Origin: Calliopum simillimum
Lineage: Eukaryota; Arthropoda; Insecta; Diptera; Lauxaniidae
Direction: 5' to 3'
DNA length: 64,000 nt
NCBI GenBank assembly: GCA_951812925.1
Contig: OX638371.1
Span: forward strand, 36,492,101-36,556,100
The notes under the pieces were generated by a model that worked only from the letters and a program-made list of their open reading frames with translations, had not been told where the DNA came from and ran no database searches. Both the position numbers and the translations under genes were made by a program. This document shows, in pieces, positions 54,487-64,000 of the stretch (the first letter of the stretch is position 1; every line of letters begins with the position of its first letter).

Positions 54487-54952
54487 TTTTCCACGAAAAA
54501 ACATAATTTTCCTAGATTTCATAATTTCAAAACTTCTGCAAAGTTTTAATTTTTCCCCCAAAATTGGGAAAATATTTCCCAATCTGGCATCCCTAGCTTG
54601 AATCGAAAATAAATGATTCTTCTTCATTTAGTTGAGCAAGTAAAACGATACTATCAATTGAAACTTTTCCACTTTCTGCACAAGTCTTCCGATCGCATTG
54701 ATAATTTGGAATTATGTATGTGGAATTTTCGCAAAAAAGAAGAAGAAAAGACGTGTTCAGAAAGTGGAAAAGAGTCATTTGATTGTATCATTTTACTCGA
54801 TCAACTAAATGAAGAAGAAACATTTGGTTTCGATTCAAGCTAGGGATGCCAGACTGCGCAATATTTTCCCTATTTTGGGGAAAAATTAAAGCTTTGCAAA
54901 AATTTTTGGGTATATGAAATCTGGGAAAATAAGGATTTTTCGTGGAAAACCT
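54487..54952. repeat. 465-bp foldback element
   Basis: The left arm from GTTTTTCCACGAAAAA (54484) through CTGGCATCCCTAGCTTGAAT to CTTTTCCACTTTCTG pairs with the right arm CAGAAAGTGGAAAAG (54755) through ATTCAAGCTAGGGATGCCAG to GATTTTTCGTGGAAAAC (about 54936). The loop is near 54690-54720. The inner block GGGATGCCAG recalls hAT ends. It lies immediately downstream of the 76-bp duplication. Confidence 0.8.
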
Positions 54953-57235
54953 TAGGATTTCCTCTTATCAATTTTGATCTCTCCATATTCAAAATTATCA
55001 TCTGGGAACTCTATACCGATTTGTATGGAAGGAAATTTAACCGGTCCGGCTCATTTAAAATCGAAAAGTTTGGATAATTTTAAGAAACTTTGCCGAAGAA
55101 AGTATATATTATCATTGCAGTTTACCTCCCCGAATCTACAAAGTAGATTTGTCCTTATAAATTTTTTTATTAAGTTTAGGAAAATAAGGAATTTTCTGCG
55201 AAATAATTCCAGGTGAATTTTTTTACCGGAATAATCTCTATTAATGCATGAAAAATAAAGTGTGAAAAGTTCATTGCAAATTTGTGTTTTCATAAAAAGT
55301 TATTCAAGGTCAAAGGTTGTAAAAATCACTTTTTTCCTAATTCTTGAACGCTATACCTTCTATAAGCTTTATTTAAGATAAGGCAATCAAATTACATATA
55401 AATACTATAGATATCAGGTGGAGTTAAGAAATAACTAAGATTGAAAATATATATTTCTCTATACCTATTACATTTTGAAGTTAATGAAAAATGTCTAGAG
55501 CCTAAGCTTAAAAGTAACTTTATAATTTAGTAAACAATTATGTCTGTAACTTGTAAGGGTTGTTTATGTAAGTAATTTGTATGGCTGGTTCCTTTCTATA
55601 TAGGTTAGTGAGCAGTTGACTGATTTTTTATTTACGTACTAGTTTTATTCTTATTTTTTATTTTTTTTTTTTATTTTAAAATTGTTTCCGAACTCTACTT
55701 AATATTTTTAGTACATATTGCATTATTTTGTGCCAAAAATTTCTCAATCATCATTTAACATTTTAATTTCCAGACATATTCTGGAAATTTTGCAATTTTG
55801 TCTGTGTGTCGCTTAAATTAAAACACATTGCAAACATTAACAATTTTGCAACCAAAAAAAAAAAGACGCAAAGTAACAAAAAAAATCCATTCAATTTACA
55901 AAAAAACTTGTTATTTCCATTTAAAACTGCGGCAACAGTTTCGCGTTTAATTTTTTTTTTTTTTGTAAGCGTTTCAATATTTCAATGTGCCATGCAATAA
56001 ATGCCGCCACCACACAATCAGCAACTACGACGACGTCGTCGAACATTTTGAAATCAATACCAAGTGAGCGAGTGTACACTACAGTATGGGGGCCACTTTT
56101 GCCTTGTGCTGCTGCGCACCCATAGGCTTCCCAACGGCTCAACTTAGCGCTCTCTCTCTGAAGTATTAGTGTCTCTCTCTCTGTCTTGCGCTAAGGCCCC
56201 CTTATTACAACTTGAAGCAAATTGGTAGACTAACCCCGAAACAGGCGACCAACCGCTCCAATGTAAATGCAAAAAACACAAAAAAAAAAAAATGATCTCA
56301 AAATAGCGCGCTTGCAAGCAAAACACAAAACTAAAAAAAAAAAAAATCAGGTTGTGAAACGATTTACTACAAATTTTTCTTCATACATACCTACATACGA
56401 TATTTTACAAAATTTATCATTGAATGTGAATGGCAACAATTGGATTTGCCAGCCGACAGACAGACTGCAGCAACACACAAATCTCTTGCTGCGCTGTGAA
56501 TGTGTGCCTTGTTATTGCGCATAACATTGAGCGATACATGACGGCCTCCCAAACTGAGAGGAGCCATTCGATACTCTACAACTAATAATATAAAGAGCGT
56601 CAAGTTTTAAATTAACATTGTAAGAAAATTAACAAAAATAAAAATAAAAAAACCAGCACGTTTTAAGGGGGCCAAGAGCAAGCCCCTGTTAATTAAATCC
56701 CCGCTTTCAATGTTGCTGCTTTTAGCAAAATTCTTTATGTTCATTGTTCGTTCTCTGATTTGGAAGCATTGAATTGAGCAGTAGATTTTTTTAAATATAT
56801 TTTTTGCAACTTTTGTTTGATGTTAACATTGTTTAGATGTTGGCTAATAATTTAAGAGCGAACCTCCAAATATTTTACAAAATTCTAAGCAATTTGAAAA
56901 TTTTTGTTAACTCCTTTTTGTTACCCCATGCACGATGCCCTCCCACCTAATGTTTTGACTCTCGCATACTTACAGTAAACCTCATGAAACTAACCCTTGC
57001 AGCACTTGGAAATCTCAAAATTTAAAATGTTAATATGTGATAATTTTATAGGCAACATATCGAGCCCTAACCACCACGGAATTAATGGACACTATTTTGG
57101 ATGTTCGTTTTTTGATATTGTATATATCGATAATTTGCTTCCATACGCATCTTCCTTTCAAATTTGCATAACTGTTAAAACTAACGTTACAGAGTTATAA
57201 CGAAAGTAGTTTTAACTTTTGTACTTCTCTGACCC

Positions 57236-57330
57236 AATGGTTCTCCTAGGAGTTACAGGAGAATACACTCTTCTCAATGCAAAGGTGATTCAAAAAACCT
57301 TCTACTGTAAAATTTTCGGTAAGGGCTCGA
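57236..57330 (+). repeat. possible relic of the LINE 3' end
   Basis: TTCTCCTAGGAGTTACAGGA followed by GAATACA (57240-57266) matches CTCCTCCTAGGAGTTAAAGG + AGAATACA at the end of the LINE at 63657-63685. 57310-57335 (ATTTTCGGTAAGGGCTCGAT) resembles the first minisatellite unit at 63778-63815. Short but two-part similarity in the same order. Confidence 0.4.
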
Positions 57331-59083
57331 TATATCAAGGTAGGTTGCCAAAAAAAAAATGTCCGCTTCCAACTAAAATATTTTTCTTAATATGAATATT
57401 CGTGAGACCTTTGTTAAGTTTGACTTAACTTGGGCTGAAATTTTTTTTTTTTTGGAAAAAAACATTTTATGTTTTGTGTCAGAAAATTTTGGGAAATTGT
57501 CGGATCACGATATTGATTTTAGAAACAGTAATTATTTCGAAATTTCAAGCTTACGACCTATTTAACTTTGATCCTGAATGTATGTAAGATGAAGATTTTG
57601 TTAAAAAACTGCCCATAAAAAATAAAAAATTGCGTAGTAATGATTTTTTCTTTTTTAAATACCTGACACATAGGTAGGGAAAATTTGTGTTGTCCCCATT
57701 TTACAAAATTCTTCATATCTCTGAAACTATTTGAATTAGATAAACAACAACGAAACATAGTTAATATTCTTTATAATAAAGAATATTTAACTAAAGCGAT
57801 TTTAATCTTAAAATGAAGAAACATGTATTGGAAAAAAAGAGCGATGCCATTGCATTTCTTGCTGATGGATCGACATTTAAAAAAAAAAAAAAAAAATTAC
57901 AAAGTTTACGAGTAGTTACATACAAAAAATTTGGTATTAAATGAAGTACCGGAGTACAAATAAATTTTTGTTTCAACAAGAGCATGATTTGGTTATCATC
58001 ATTAACAAATGAATGTTTGCGTCAAATAAATATATGTTTCAAATCACAATTTGGTAATTATTAACAAATATATTTTCGATTCATAAGCAATGTAAAATAT
58101 GGTATGTTAACTAAAACAAATGTAACTATCAAATCCTGAAAAATTATTGCTGCCTGAAAAGTTTATTGAAATCACAATTATAGAATGTAATTTCGTTTCA
58201 AGAGCAAATTTCTTACCGAATTGAAAGTCAGTCACGCTCTTAAAACAAACAACTTAAATAAGTTGTAAGTAGATACGCTCGGAAAAAACTTGGCCTGTTG
58301 CTCTTGCTCTCATTGCACAAATTACAAGAAAAAAAAATGTATATAGATAAACAGCAAAACACCAAAAGCAACATACAAAAAACAATAAAAAAAAGATGTT
58401 GCTCAGTTTTGTGGTTTTGTCTCCTATCAACGCTCTGCCTGCACTGTTAACTTATTTTATTGCTGCTTCAAATTTGTATGAAAATGTGCAATTTGTCTAC
58501 ATAAAGCCACTTTTAGTAACATTTTGGTGTCGACGGTGTGATACACAAAACGTGGATATTGCCACATTTAACAACAGCAATACAGAAACAAAATACACTA
58601 CACTGCATACGTACAATATATGTACTAGATATATAAAAACGCATATGCTGCAATACAATTTAAGCCTTGTAGCAATAGCAGCAGCAATAAAGCAATACAA
58701 AAGTAGCAATAACACCAAGTATAACAATTCTTGCAAACACATTCAGCCATTCGCAGTCGTAATAACGCAATTTCGCCTCATTCATTGCTGTGGTTGCTGC
58801 TGCTGCAATTGTTTTTGTGCCAATGCCATTGCAATTTTTGCTGTTTGTTGCAATTTGCATTTTGTTGCTACAGTGCAGCAGTGTTCTTGTTTGCAATGTT
58901 TTATTAAAATTTTTGTTTTTTTTTTCATTTATTGGTGCTTTATTTTGAGCTACACTGTCCAACATAGGCTGCATTTTTTATTCAAATTAATGCATTACAT
59001 TTAAAAAAATATGTGTTGTAAATAGTGGCACATTCATTCGGCCTCTAAAATTCAAATCTTCATCGTATCTAAATCAATTAACA

Positions 59084-59280
59084 TACAGGGTGTCCCATAA
59101 TTCACGCAAGATTTTATTTTCCGCCATTTGTGCGGTAATGTGCTCAAATCGACAAATGTTTCTTTCGTATTGAAAGTTCACTTCATGTTGCAGTGAGAAC
59201 ATTTTCACTTGATTTGTTTGACAGTTACAGTTTTTACGTGAAATATATATGCATTACTTCCGCAGGACCGTCTACAGATC
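59084..59280. repeat. mariner-like end fragment
   Basis: CAGGGTGTCCCATAATTCAC followed by GCAAGATTT matches GTGTCCCATAATTAACGCAA + GATTT at 43131, and downstream CATTTGTGCGGTAATGTG matches CATTCGTGCGGTGATGTG. An inverted end of the same type is near 41943. It is a truncated copy with no partner end nearby. Confidence 0.5.
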
Positions 59281-60732
59281 GTCTTTTACTTTTTGAACTT
59301 TTCGGCTTAGCAAAAAATGTCGTATTTTCTCGTACGAAAATCAACCGGAAACCAAAATTCTCGGAGTAAAGAATCTGCTATTTTTATTTTGCCGCTGAAG
59401 GGGTTAAGTCCACTTAAGCTTTCTTCCTTTTTGCTAAAGATATTAAGAAAATATCACTTTCTAAAAAGCCTAAAATTTAAATTAAAAAAAAATAAATTTT
59501 TTTTTGTTGAATGGTATTAAATTTTGCAACACTTTTTTTTTGCGCGTCGTCTTGTTGGTGTTGCTTCAACTGTTGCTGTTGCTGCTGGTGACGTAGGCGG
59601 TATTGAGGTCATCTTTGTTGTTTGTTGGCTTTGCTTTTTAGACTTGACTTGCGGCGCAACCGTGGCTTTTTATTGAGTTCTTTATCGTAATAATAAAAGA
59701 AAAAGAAAAAACAACAGCGGAAAACCTGAAACAATGCAATGTTTTATAAATTTTAGTAATGTTTTAAACTTTAGCAATGTAGAGCAATAATAGCAGCAAG
59801 AGCACAACGATATTGCATGAAAGTTTCGCAAACTTTAGTTGCAATTTTATTACTCATCCGTCTGACTATTGTATGTCGTGTTGCTGCTTTTGGGGGGTAC
59901 TTTGTTTTTAGTTACTTTTAAGCCTTGCAAATTGTTTCCCTCATCCCAATTCTCCTTGAGCAATAGCAGCAGCTGTTTGAATTTGTCATTAACTACAACT
60001 TTATTTAACTTACGATATTAAAGTTTTCACGTATTTGAACTCAGCTCACTTGTTGCTCTATATCCTCCGCTGACTTGATTGCAAATGCGCCTTATATTCC
60101 ATTGTTCTATGCTTTTTATCCTTTTTTTTTTCTTTTGTTTTGTTTTGCCTGAACCACCACATTTCTTCTTTTGTTTGTTCTTTTTATACATAATATACAC
60201 ATGTGTTTCATATTCATGTCCTTGCTAAGGGTGCCATCCTTAATCCTGTAGATTAAGTGCAAATAATAAAAAAAAGACAAAGCAGAAGCTGCTGGTTGGT
60301 GACAACAGTTGCCAGCAACTTTCTTAATCCATTTTACACGATACCTTCTACCTTATCCCTATTGTTGTGTACCTGCGTAGTTATAATTTTGTTGGAATGG
60401 AAAGTTGCTTGGCAACAGCTGTATTCTACGACTTTATTTAATTTTTGTAATATGTATATAATTTTTTAATATGTTTATATTTTATTGCATGCGTGTTACT
60501 TAATTTTATGACGCATTTAAGTCCTGTTTTTGAAAATCCCAAATGTTTGATGGCTTAAATTGTTGTATTATCTGTAATTTTATAGTTAATCTGGAATTTT
60601 TACTTGTATGCCGTTTTAAAACACATATGATGTATGTGTGTATTACACAAAATAATTATTTAGAACTTTGAACAAATATATTGAATTTAAGAAGATTTCA
60701 CCAGAAATTTAGTTTTTCGTTTTCCGATATTA
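59281..60732. other. intron sequence, nothing recognised
   Basis: No gene. CTGTTGCTGTTGCTGCTGG near 59569 and other CAG/GTT-type microsatellites, plus poly(T) runs. No inverted or tandem element that I could align. Confidence 0.35.
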
Positions 60733-60840
60733 TGGGGGTTATCGTGAATCAAGATTCCCGGGGAATTTTCTTAAACTGCAATAGAGAATGCACGGCAGTC
60801 TGAGAAAATTCCCCGGGAATATTTATTCACGATAACCCCC
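60733..60840. repeat. 107-bp hairpin MITE, copy 2
   Basis: TGGGGGTTATCGTGAATCAA, GATTCCCGGGGAATTTTCTT and the answering GAAAATTCCCCGGGAATA, TATTCACGATAACCCCC. It is the inverse complement of 42685-42791, so the element is present in both orientations in this window. Confidence 0.87.
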
Positions 60841-61479
60841 TATATATTCTTCTCCATATTAAAACTTGTTTGCTCTGCTGGTAAACCATAATAATATTAG
60901 GCCTGACTTATTATGAATTTATCTAGAAATTCCCTATGTAGAATATATTTCTTTCTCAAAATGGAACATTTGCAATCGTAAATACTTTATGCAGCAGTGA
61001 CACTTTTTTCTTCCAATTTTCGCCAAAAAGCTACTATGCAGCCCTGATATTTTCCAATAATATTGACTGCTAAGGTTAAAAAAAAAATCATAATCAAAAT
61101 ATGAACATCTGACTTGCATTGAAAACATCCAAAACTAAGTAAAATTACAAAACTGCTGAGGGCTTACGAGTTTAGCCAAATAAATCTCTAACAATGCTAT
61201 TCTTATTTATATATTTGAGTCAAGTTTACTAAAAATTCTCTTTCGGATCTAATTTCGGGGATGTAATCAACGAAAAATCCAGATACCTATAGCTTTTAGA
61301 AAAATCCTTGGATGAATATCAAAAATATTGTTGTCAGTCATATGAAAAGTATTTTAATAAGCTATAAAATTGTAGCACAAAAGTTTCTCATTTGTCAAAC
61401 ATTATCTATACACACTTCAAGTGCCCTGTTAAAAAGTTGGAGAGTAAATTCTTACAACAAATTTCTTAATATTCTCTTC

Positions 61480-61595
61480 GACATTATTGTTAATTCCAGT
61501 GAATTTTGCCCTTTCAGAAATTTTTTTTTTTGCGATTACATGCTAGAGAGTCTGAGAAAAAATTCTCGAGAATGTTTATTCATGTCTTGCATCCC
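61480..61595. repeat. hairpin MITE, decayed third copy
   Basis: GAGAGTCTGAGAAAAAATTC and TCGAGAATGTTTATTCATG follow the right half of 60733-60840 (GGCAGTCTGAGAAAATTCCC, CGGGAATATTTATTCACG). The left half is barely recognisable. Confidence 0.45.
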
Positions 61596-63256
61596 AACAT
61601 CATATGCAATTCAGTGCTGTTGGTAGGAAATAATAAAAAAAACGTTTCATATGGAAATGTTTCAAATTGCAATCAACCATGATGGTAAAACTTAAATATT
61701 ATATCCCATTTTATGTGCCAATAATTTACTTCTAACTGTATATGTATACATTCTTACAATGAAACACCTCGTCTCGAATGTGCAATATTTAGAATTTTTC
61801 TTCCTATCGTATAATACCTGCCACATTTTATATGCCGCCGTTCTCTTCAAATTCTTTGCTCTCTGCCAATGCTTGCACAATATTTAAATAACATATTATT
61901 ATATATATATAATTTATAATTAATTTCAACATTGTGTGTGTGTTGCCTCGCCTAAAATTAATGTTTTTCTAAGGTCATTAGACTAATTGACCCTGACTCT
62001 GTTCAATGAATTTCTACAATATATGAGTTTGATGAGTAAATTTTTTTTTTTTAAATTTTCTCTGCCGCATGTGTTGTGCTCAATATTTACTCAAAGCTAA
62101 AAACAAAACAACAATTTTTCATTTGCAAACTGTAAAATATTTTGTATTTATTTTCATTATTTTAAAAGTCCTCCAAAACGTGTATTGTTAAATATTTTGT
62201 ATAAAATATTTTTAAGCAGCAATATGAAAATGTTTACTTTTTATGCTCTTTTCTTTACTCTCATTACCTCATTTTTGTGAAGTCTATTGTTGCTAAATTT
62301 ATTTTTCTCCGCTCATATATGTCTTGTAAGTTTACAATTTTACAATAGTGATGTTTTATTTTTTTTTTTTTTGTTGGTCTTCGATTTTTTTTTTTTTAAT
62401 TTACCTACACGAGGTTGGTTACTTTAACTAATTTTTTCTCTTTATTTTTTTTTTAGTTAAATAACAATACTTTTGGCTCTTTGTCTACAGCTTTTTCTGT
62501 TTTTTTTTTTTTTTTATCTCTCAGTTTAGCCGCAATTTAATATCAGGGTCAGCTCGAGGTTTTCGTGGTTTTTGTACATCATGATTTCGTTTTTTTTTTG
62601 TTTTTGTTTTCATTAATGCTTTTATTTATTTTTGTGATTTTCTTTTTTGCTACAAGAATATTTACTCAATTTGTTGTCTTAAAATTGCAACATTTTTTTG
62701 TTTTTTTTTTTTGTTCAGTTTTTACAACACAAGCAAATATTACAAAATATCAACTTTTTTATGGGTTCTTAAAAAAAACTTTAAAATATTTGGCAATAAA
62801 GTGTTGAAAATTACTTAAATGAATTGGAATTATATTTTTTGGGAGCATGTTGTAAAATTGGTTTGAAATTATAATAAGTTATGTTTAAATTATTTGTACA
62901 TTTGTATTTTATATCAAAGCAAGACGAAAAATTATGCTTTTTTGAAATTTGATATCACTTTTTGAATTGACATTTAAATAGTTCTATTCTCTACCTGTCA
63001 GTATAATCATGATTACTCACCAAAAATAGATAATATTTTACGTTTATTTAAGTTACATGACGATAAAGCATAAGTATACGTATCAAAAATTTTAGATTTC
63101 GTAAAGATTTTAAGAATGCTAGTGTATCGCCGGTGGCCATTCATCTTAAGATAAATACACTTTTTCCGAGTACCGTTTTGTATAAAAAAAAAGCCAGAGC
63201 ATTGAGTATGGACAGAATTCAATACTCGAAGGTTTAAAGTATCTCCAAAAGGAAAT
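61596..63256. other. intron sequence, T-rich
   Basis: No gene. 62340-62720 has many long T runs on the plus strand, consistent with polypyrimidine-rich intron sequence, but no acceptor followed by a Tribbles-like exon was found. Confidence 0.4.
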
Positions 63257-63669
63257 CGGTTTTGTTATATGGGTGCAAAACATGGCTTGTTACTGAACAA
63301 CTAACAAACAAGCTGCAAGTATTCGTCAACAAATGCTTAAGGCGTATACTAAAGGTTTGGTGGCCTCGCACTATATCAAATGCCGAGCTACATCAAAAAT
63401 GCAAACAGAAGGCTATAGCAAACGAGATCAAGCTGCGCAAATGGGGATGGATTGGTCACACTCTCCGGAAACCACACAGCGAAGTTTGTCGCCAGGCCCT
63501 TGAGTGGAATCTACAAGGCAGTAGAGGACGTGGTAGACCCAAAACCAACTGGAAAAGATCGTTGGAAAAGGAAATCCAAGAATCGGGAAAATCGTGGCAA
63601 GAGATCAAAGTCATCGCAAGGGATCGTGACAAATGGAGAGATTTCATATTGGCCCTATGCTCCTCCTAG
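63257..63669 (+). pseudogene. LINE reverse transcriptase C-terminal fragment, 5'-truncated
   Basis: Reads VLLYGCKTWLVTEQLTNKLQ, then FVNKCLRRILKVWWPRTISN, KLRKWGWIGHTLRKP, GSRGRGRPKTNWKRSLEKEI and ARDRDKWRDFI to a TAG at 63667. The YGCETW, RIL...W, WIGH.LR, GRGRP..TW and RDR..WR pattern is the usual C-terminal end of non-LTR retrotransposon ORF2. It is intact in frame for 137 codons but lacks the endonuclease and all reverse transcriptase catalytic motifs, as expected from 5' truncation. It lies on the same strand as trbl, within its intron. The exact clade cannot be decided from this piece. Confidence 0.85.
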
Positions 63670-63777
63670 GAGTTAAAGGAGAATACATACATACAAAAGG
63701 AATTACATAAAAACTGGTGTAGTGCTTTAGCCGTTATAGCCTATTTTCTGTTGGGACCAAAAAACAAAAAAAAAAAA

Positions 63778-64000
63778 ATTTCGGTGAGAGTCGAAAAATA
63801 TCGGTAAGGGTCGAAAACTATCGAAAAACATCTAAAATATTGGTAAAAGTCCAAAAGTATCGAAAAACATCTAAAATATCAGTAAAAATCGAAAAGTATC
63901 GAAAAACATCCAAAATATCTGTAAAAGTCGAAAATTATCGAAAAACATCAAAAATATTGGTAAAAGTCCGAAAGTATCGAAAAACATCTAAAATATCGAA
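63778..64000. repeat. 39-bp minisatellite, at least five units
   Basis: Units start at 63801, 63840, 63879, 63918, 63957 and 63996 (the last cut by the window end), exactly 39 bp apart. The consensus is built on GGTAAAAGTC, AAAAGTATCGAAAAACAT and CTAAAATA. A half-related partial unit begins at 63778. The array follows about 90 bp after the LINE frame and may be its 3' tail or a local expansion. Confidence 0.92.

Larger units (their letters stand above)
53499..64000 (+). other. trbl: trbl intron 1 (5' part, continues past the window)
   Basis: Starts with the donor GTAGGT at 53499. No continuation of the Tribbles kinase domain is found downstream in any frame, so the intron is longer than 10.5 kb. 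It holds palindromic elements, a truncated LINE and minisatellite DNA, listed separately. 55300-57230 and 57350-59080 hold no supported gene. CT/GA tracts (GCGCTCTCTCTCTG near 56147, GTCTCTCTCTCTG near 56170) and CAG/GCA repeats (58675-58700, 58790-58810) could be regulatory. Confidence 0.8.

Noticed and set aside
58396..59004. 202-codon open frame on the plus strand in the trbl intron
   Set aside because: Composition follows TTT/TGC/AAC microsatellites, the minus strand is equally open, and no domain or motif is present. It lies inside an intron.

Overview
This is a nuclear window from a higher (schizophoran) fly, AT-rich and dominated by transposable elements. It holds one confidently recognisable host gene: the first coding exon of the pseudokinase gene tribbles (trbl) on the plus strand at 52528-53498. 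Upstream are a TATA-less Inr+DPE core promoter near 52002 and a 526-nt 5' leader with two short uORFs. The exon ends at a good splice donor, and everything from 53499 to the window end (over 10.5 kb) reads as the first part of a trbl intron. The species cannot be fixed from the sequence. Long introns, CAA/CAG-rich N-terminal coding sequence and DINE-1-like repeats fit a calyptrate or tephritid fly better than Drosophila.

The 52 kb upstream of trbl is a layered deposit of mobile DNA. The main items are: (1) a Ty3/gypsy LTR retrotransposon at 8673-13211 (minus strand) with two identical 382-bp LTRs, a 4-bp target duplication and an intact protease-RT-RNaseH-integrase frame, but almost no gag; (2) a Helentron/DINE-1-like family with at least four near-complete copies and several fragments; (3) a 2.16-kb foldback element with tandem-repeat termini inserted in one of those copies (29254-31409); (4) three hAT-type non-autonomous elements with perfect 8-bp target duplications (1679-2016, 27575-28654, 34215-36246), the largest containing a 1.4-kb palindrome of ~220-bp tandem units; (5) two decayed Tc1/mariner copies (3675-4896 and 44781-45613); (6) several hairpin MITE and foldback families present in two or more copies.

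The most interesting object is a 601-bp insertion at 32264-32864 flanked by a perfect 16-bp target duplication. It is a near-perfect inverted repeat, and each arm carries a sequence with the full catalytic core of a hammerhead ribozyme, as expected for the terminal repeats of Penelope-like retroelements. A related sequence with a degraded hammerhead lies at about 20700-20990.

Layout: 1-5200 foldback/hAT/mariner relics; 7181-8245 repeat fragment and an unidentified coding relic; 8673-13211 LTR element; 13.2-29 kb repeats and intergenic sequence; 27.5-39 kb the densest nest (hAT, foldback, Penelope-like, palindromic satellite); 40-51 kb small TIR elements, mariner and two Helentron-like copies; 51.6-53.5 kb trbl promoter, leader and exon; 53.5-64 kb trbl intron with further palindromes, the 3' end of a LINE and a 39-bp minisatellite.
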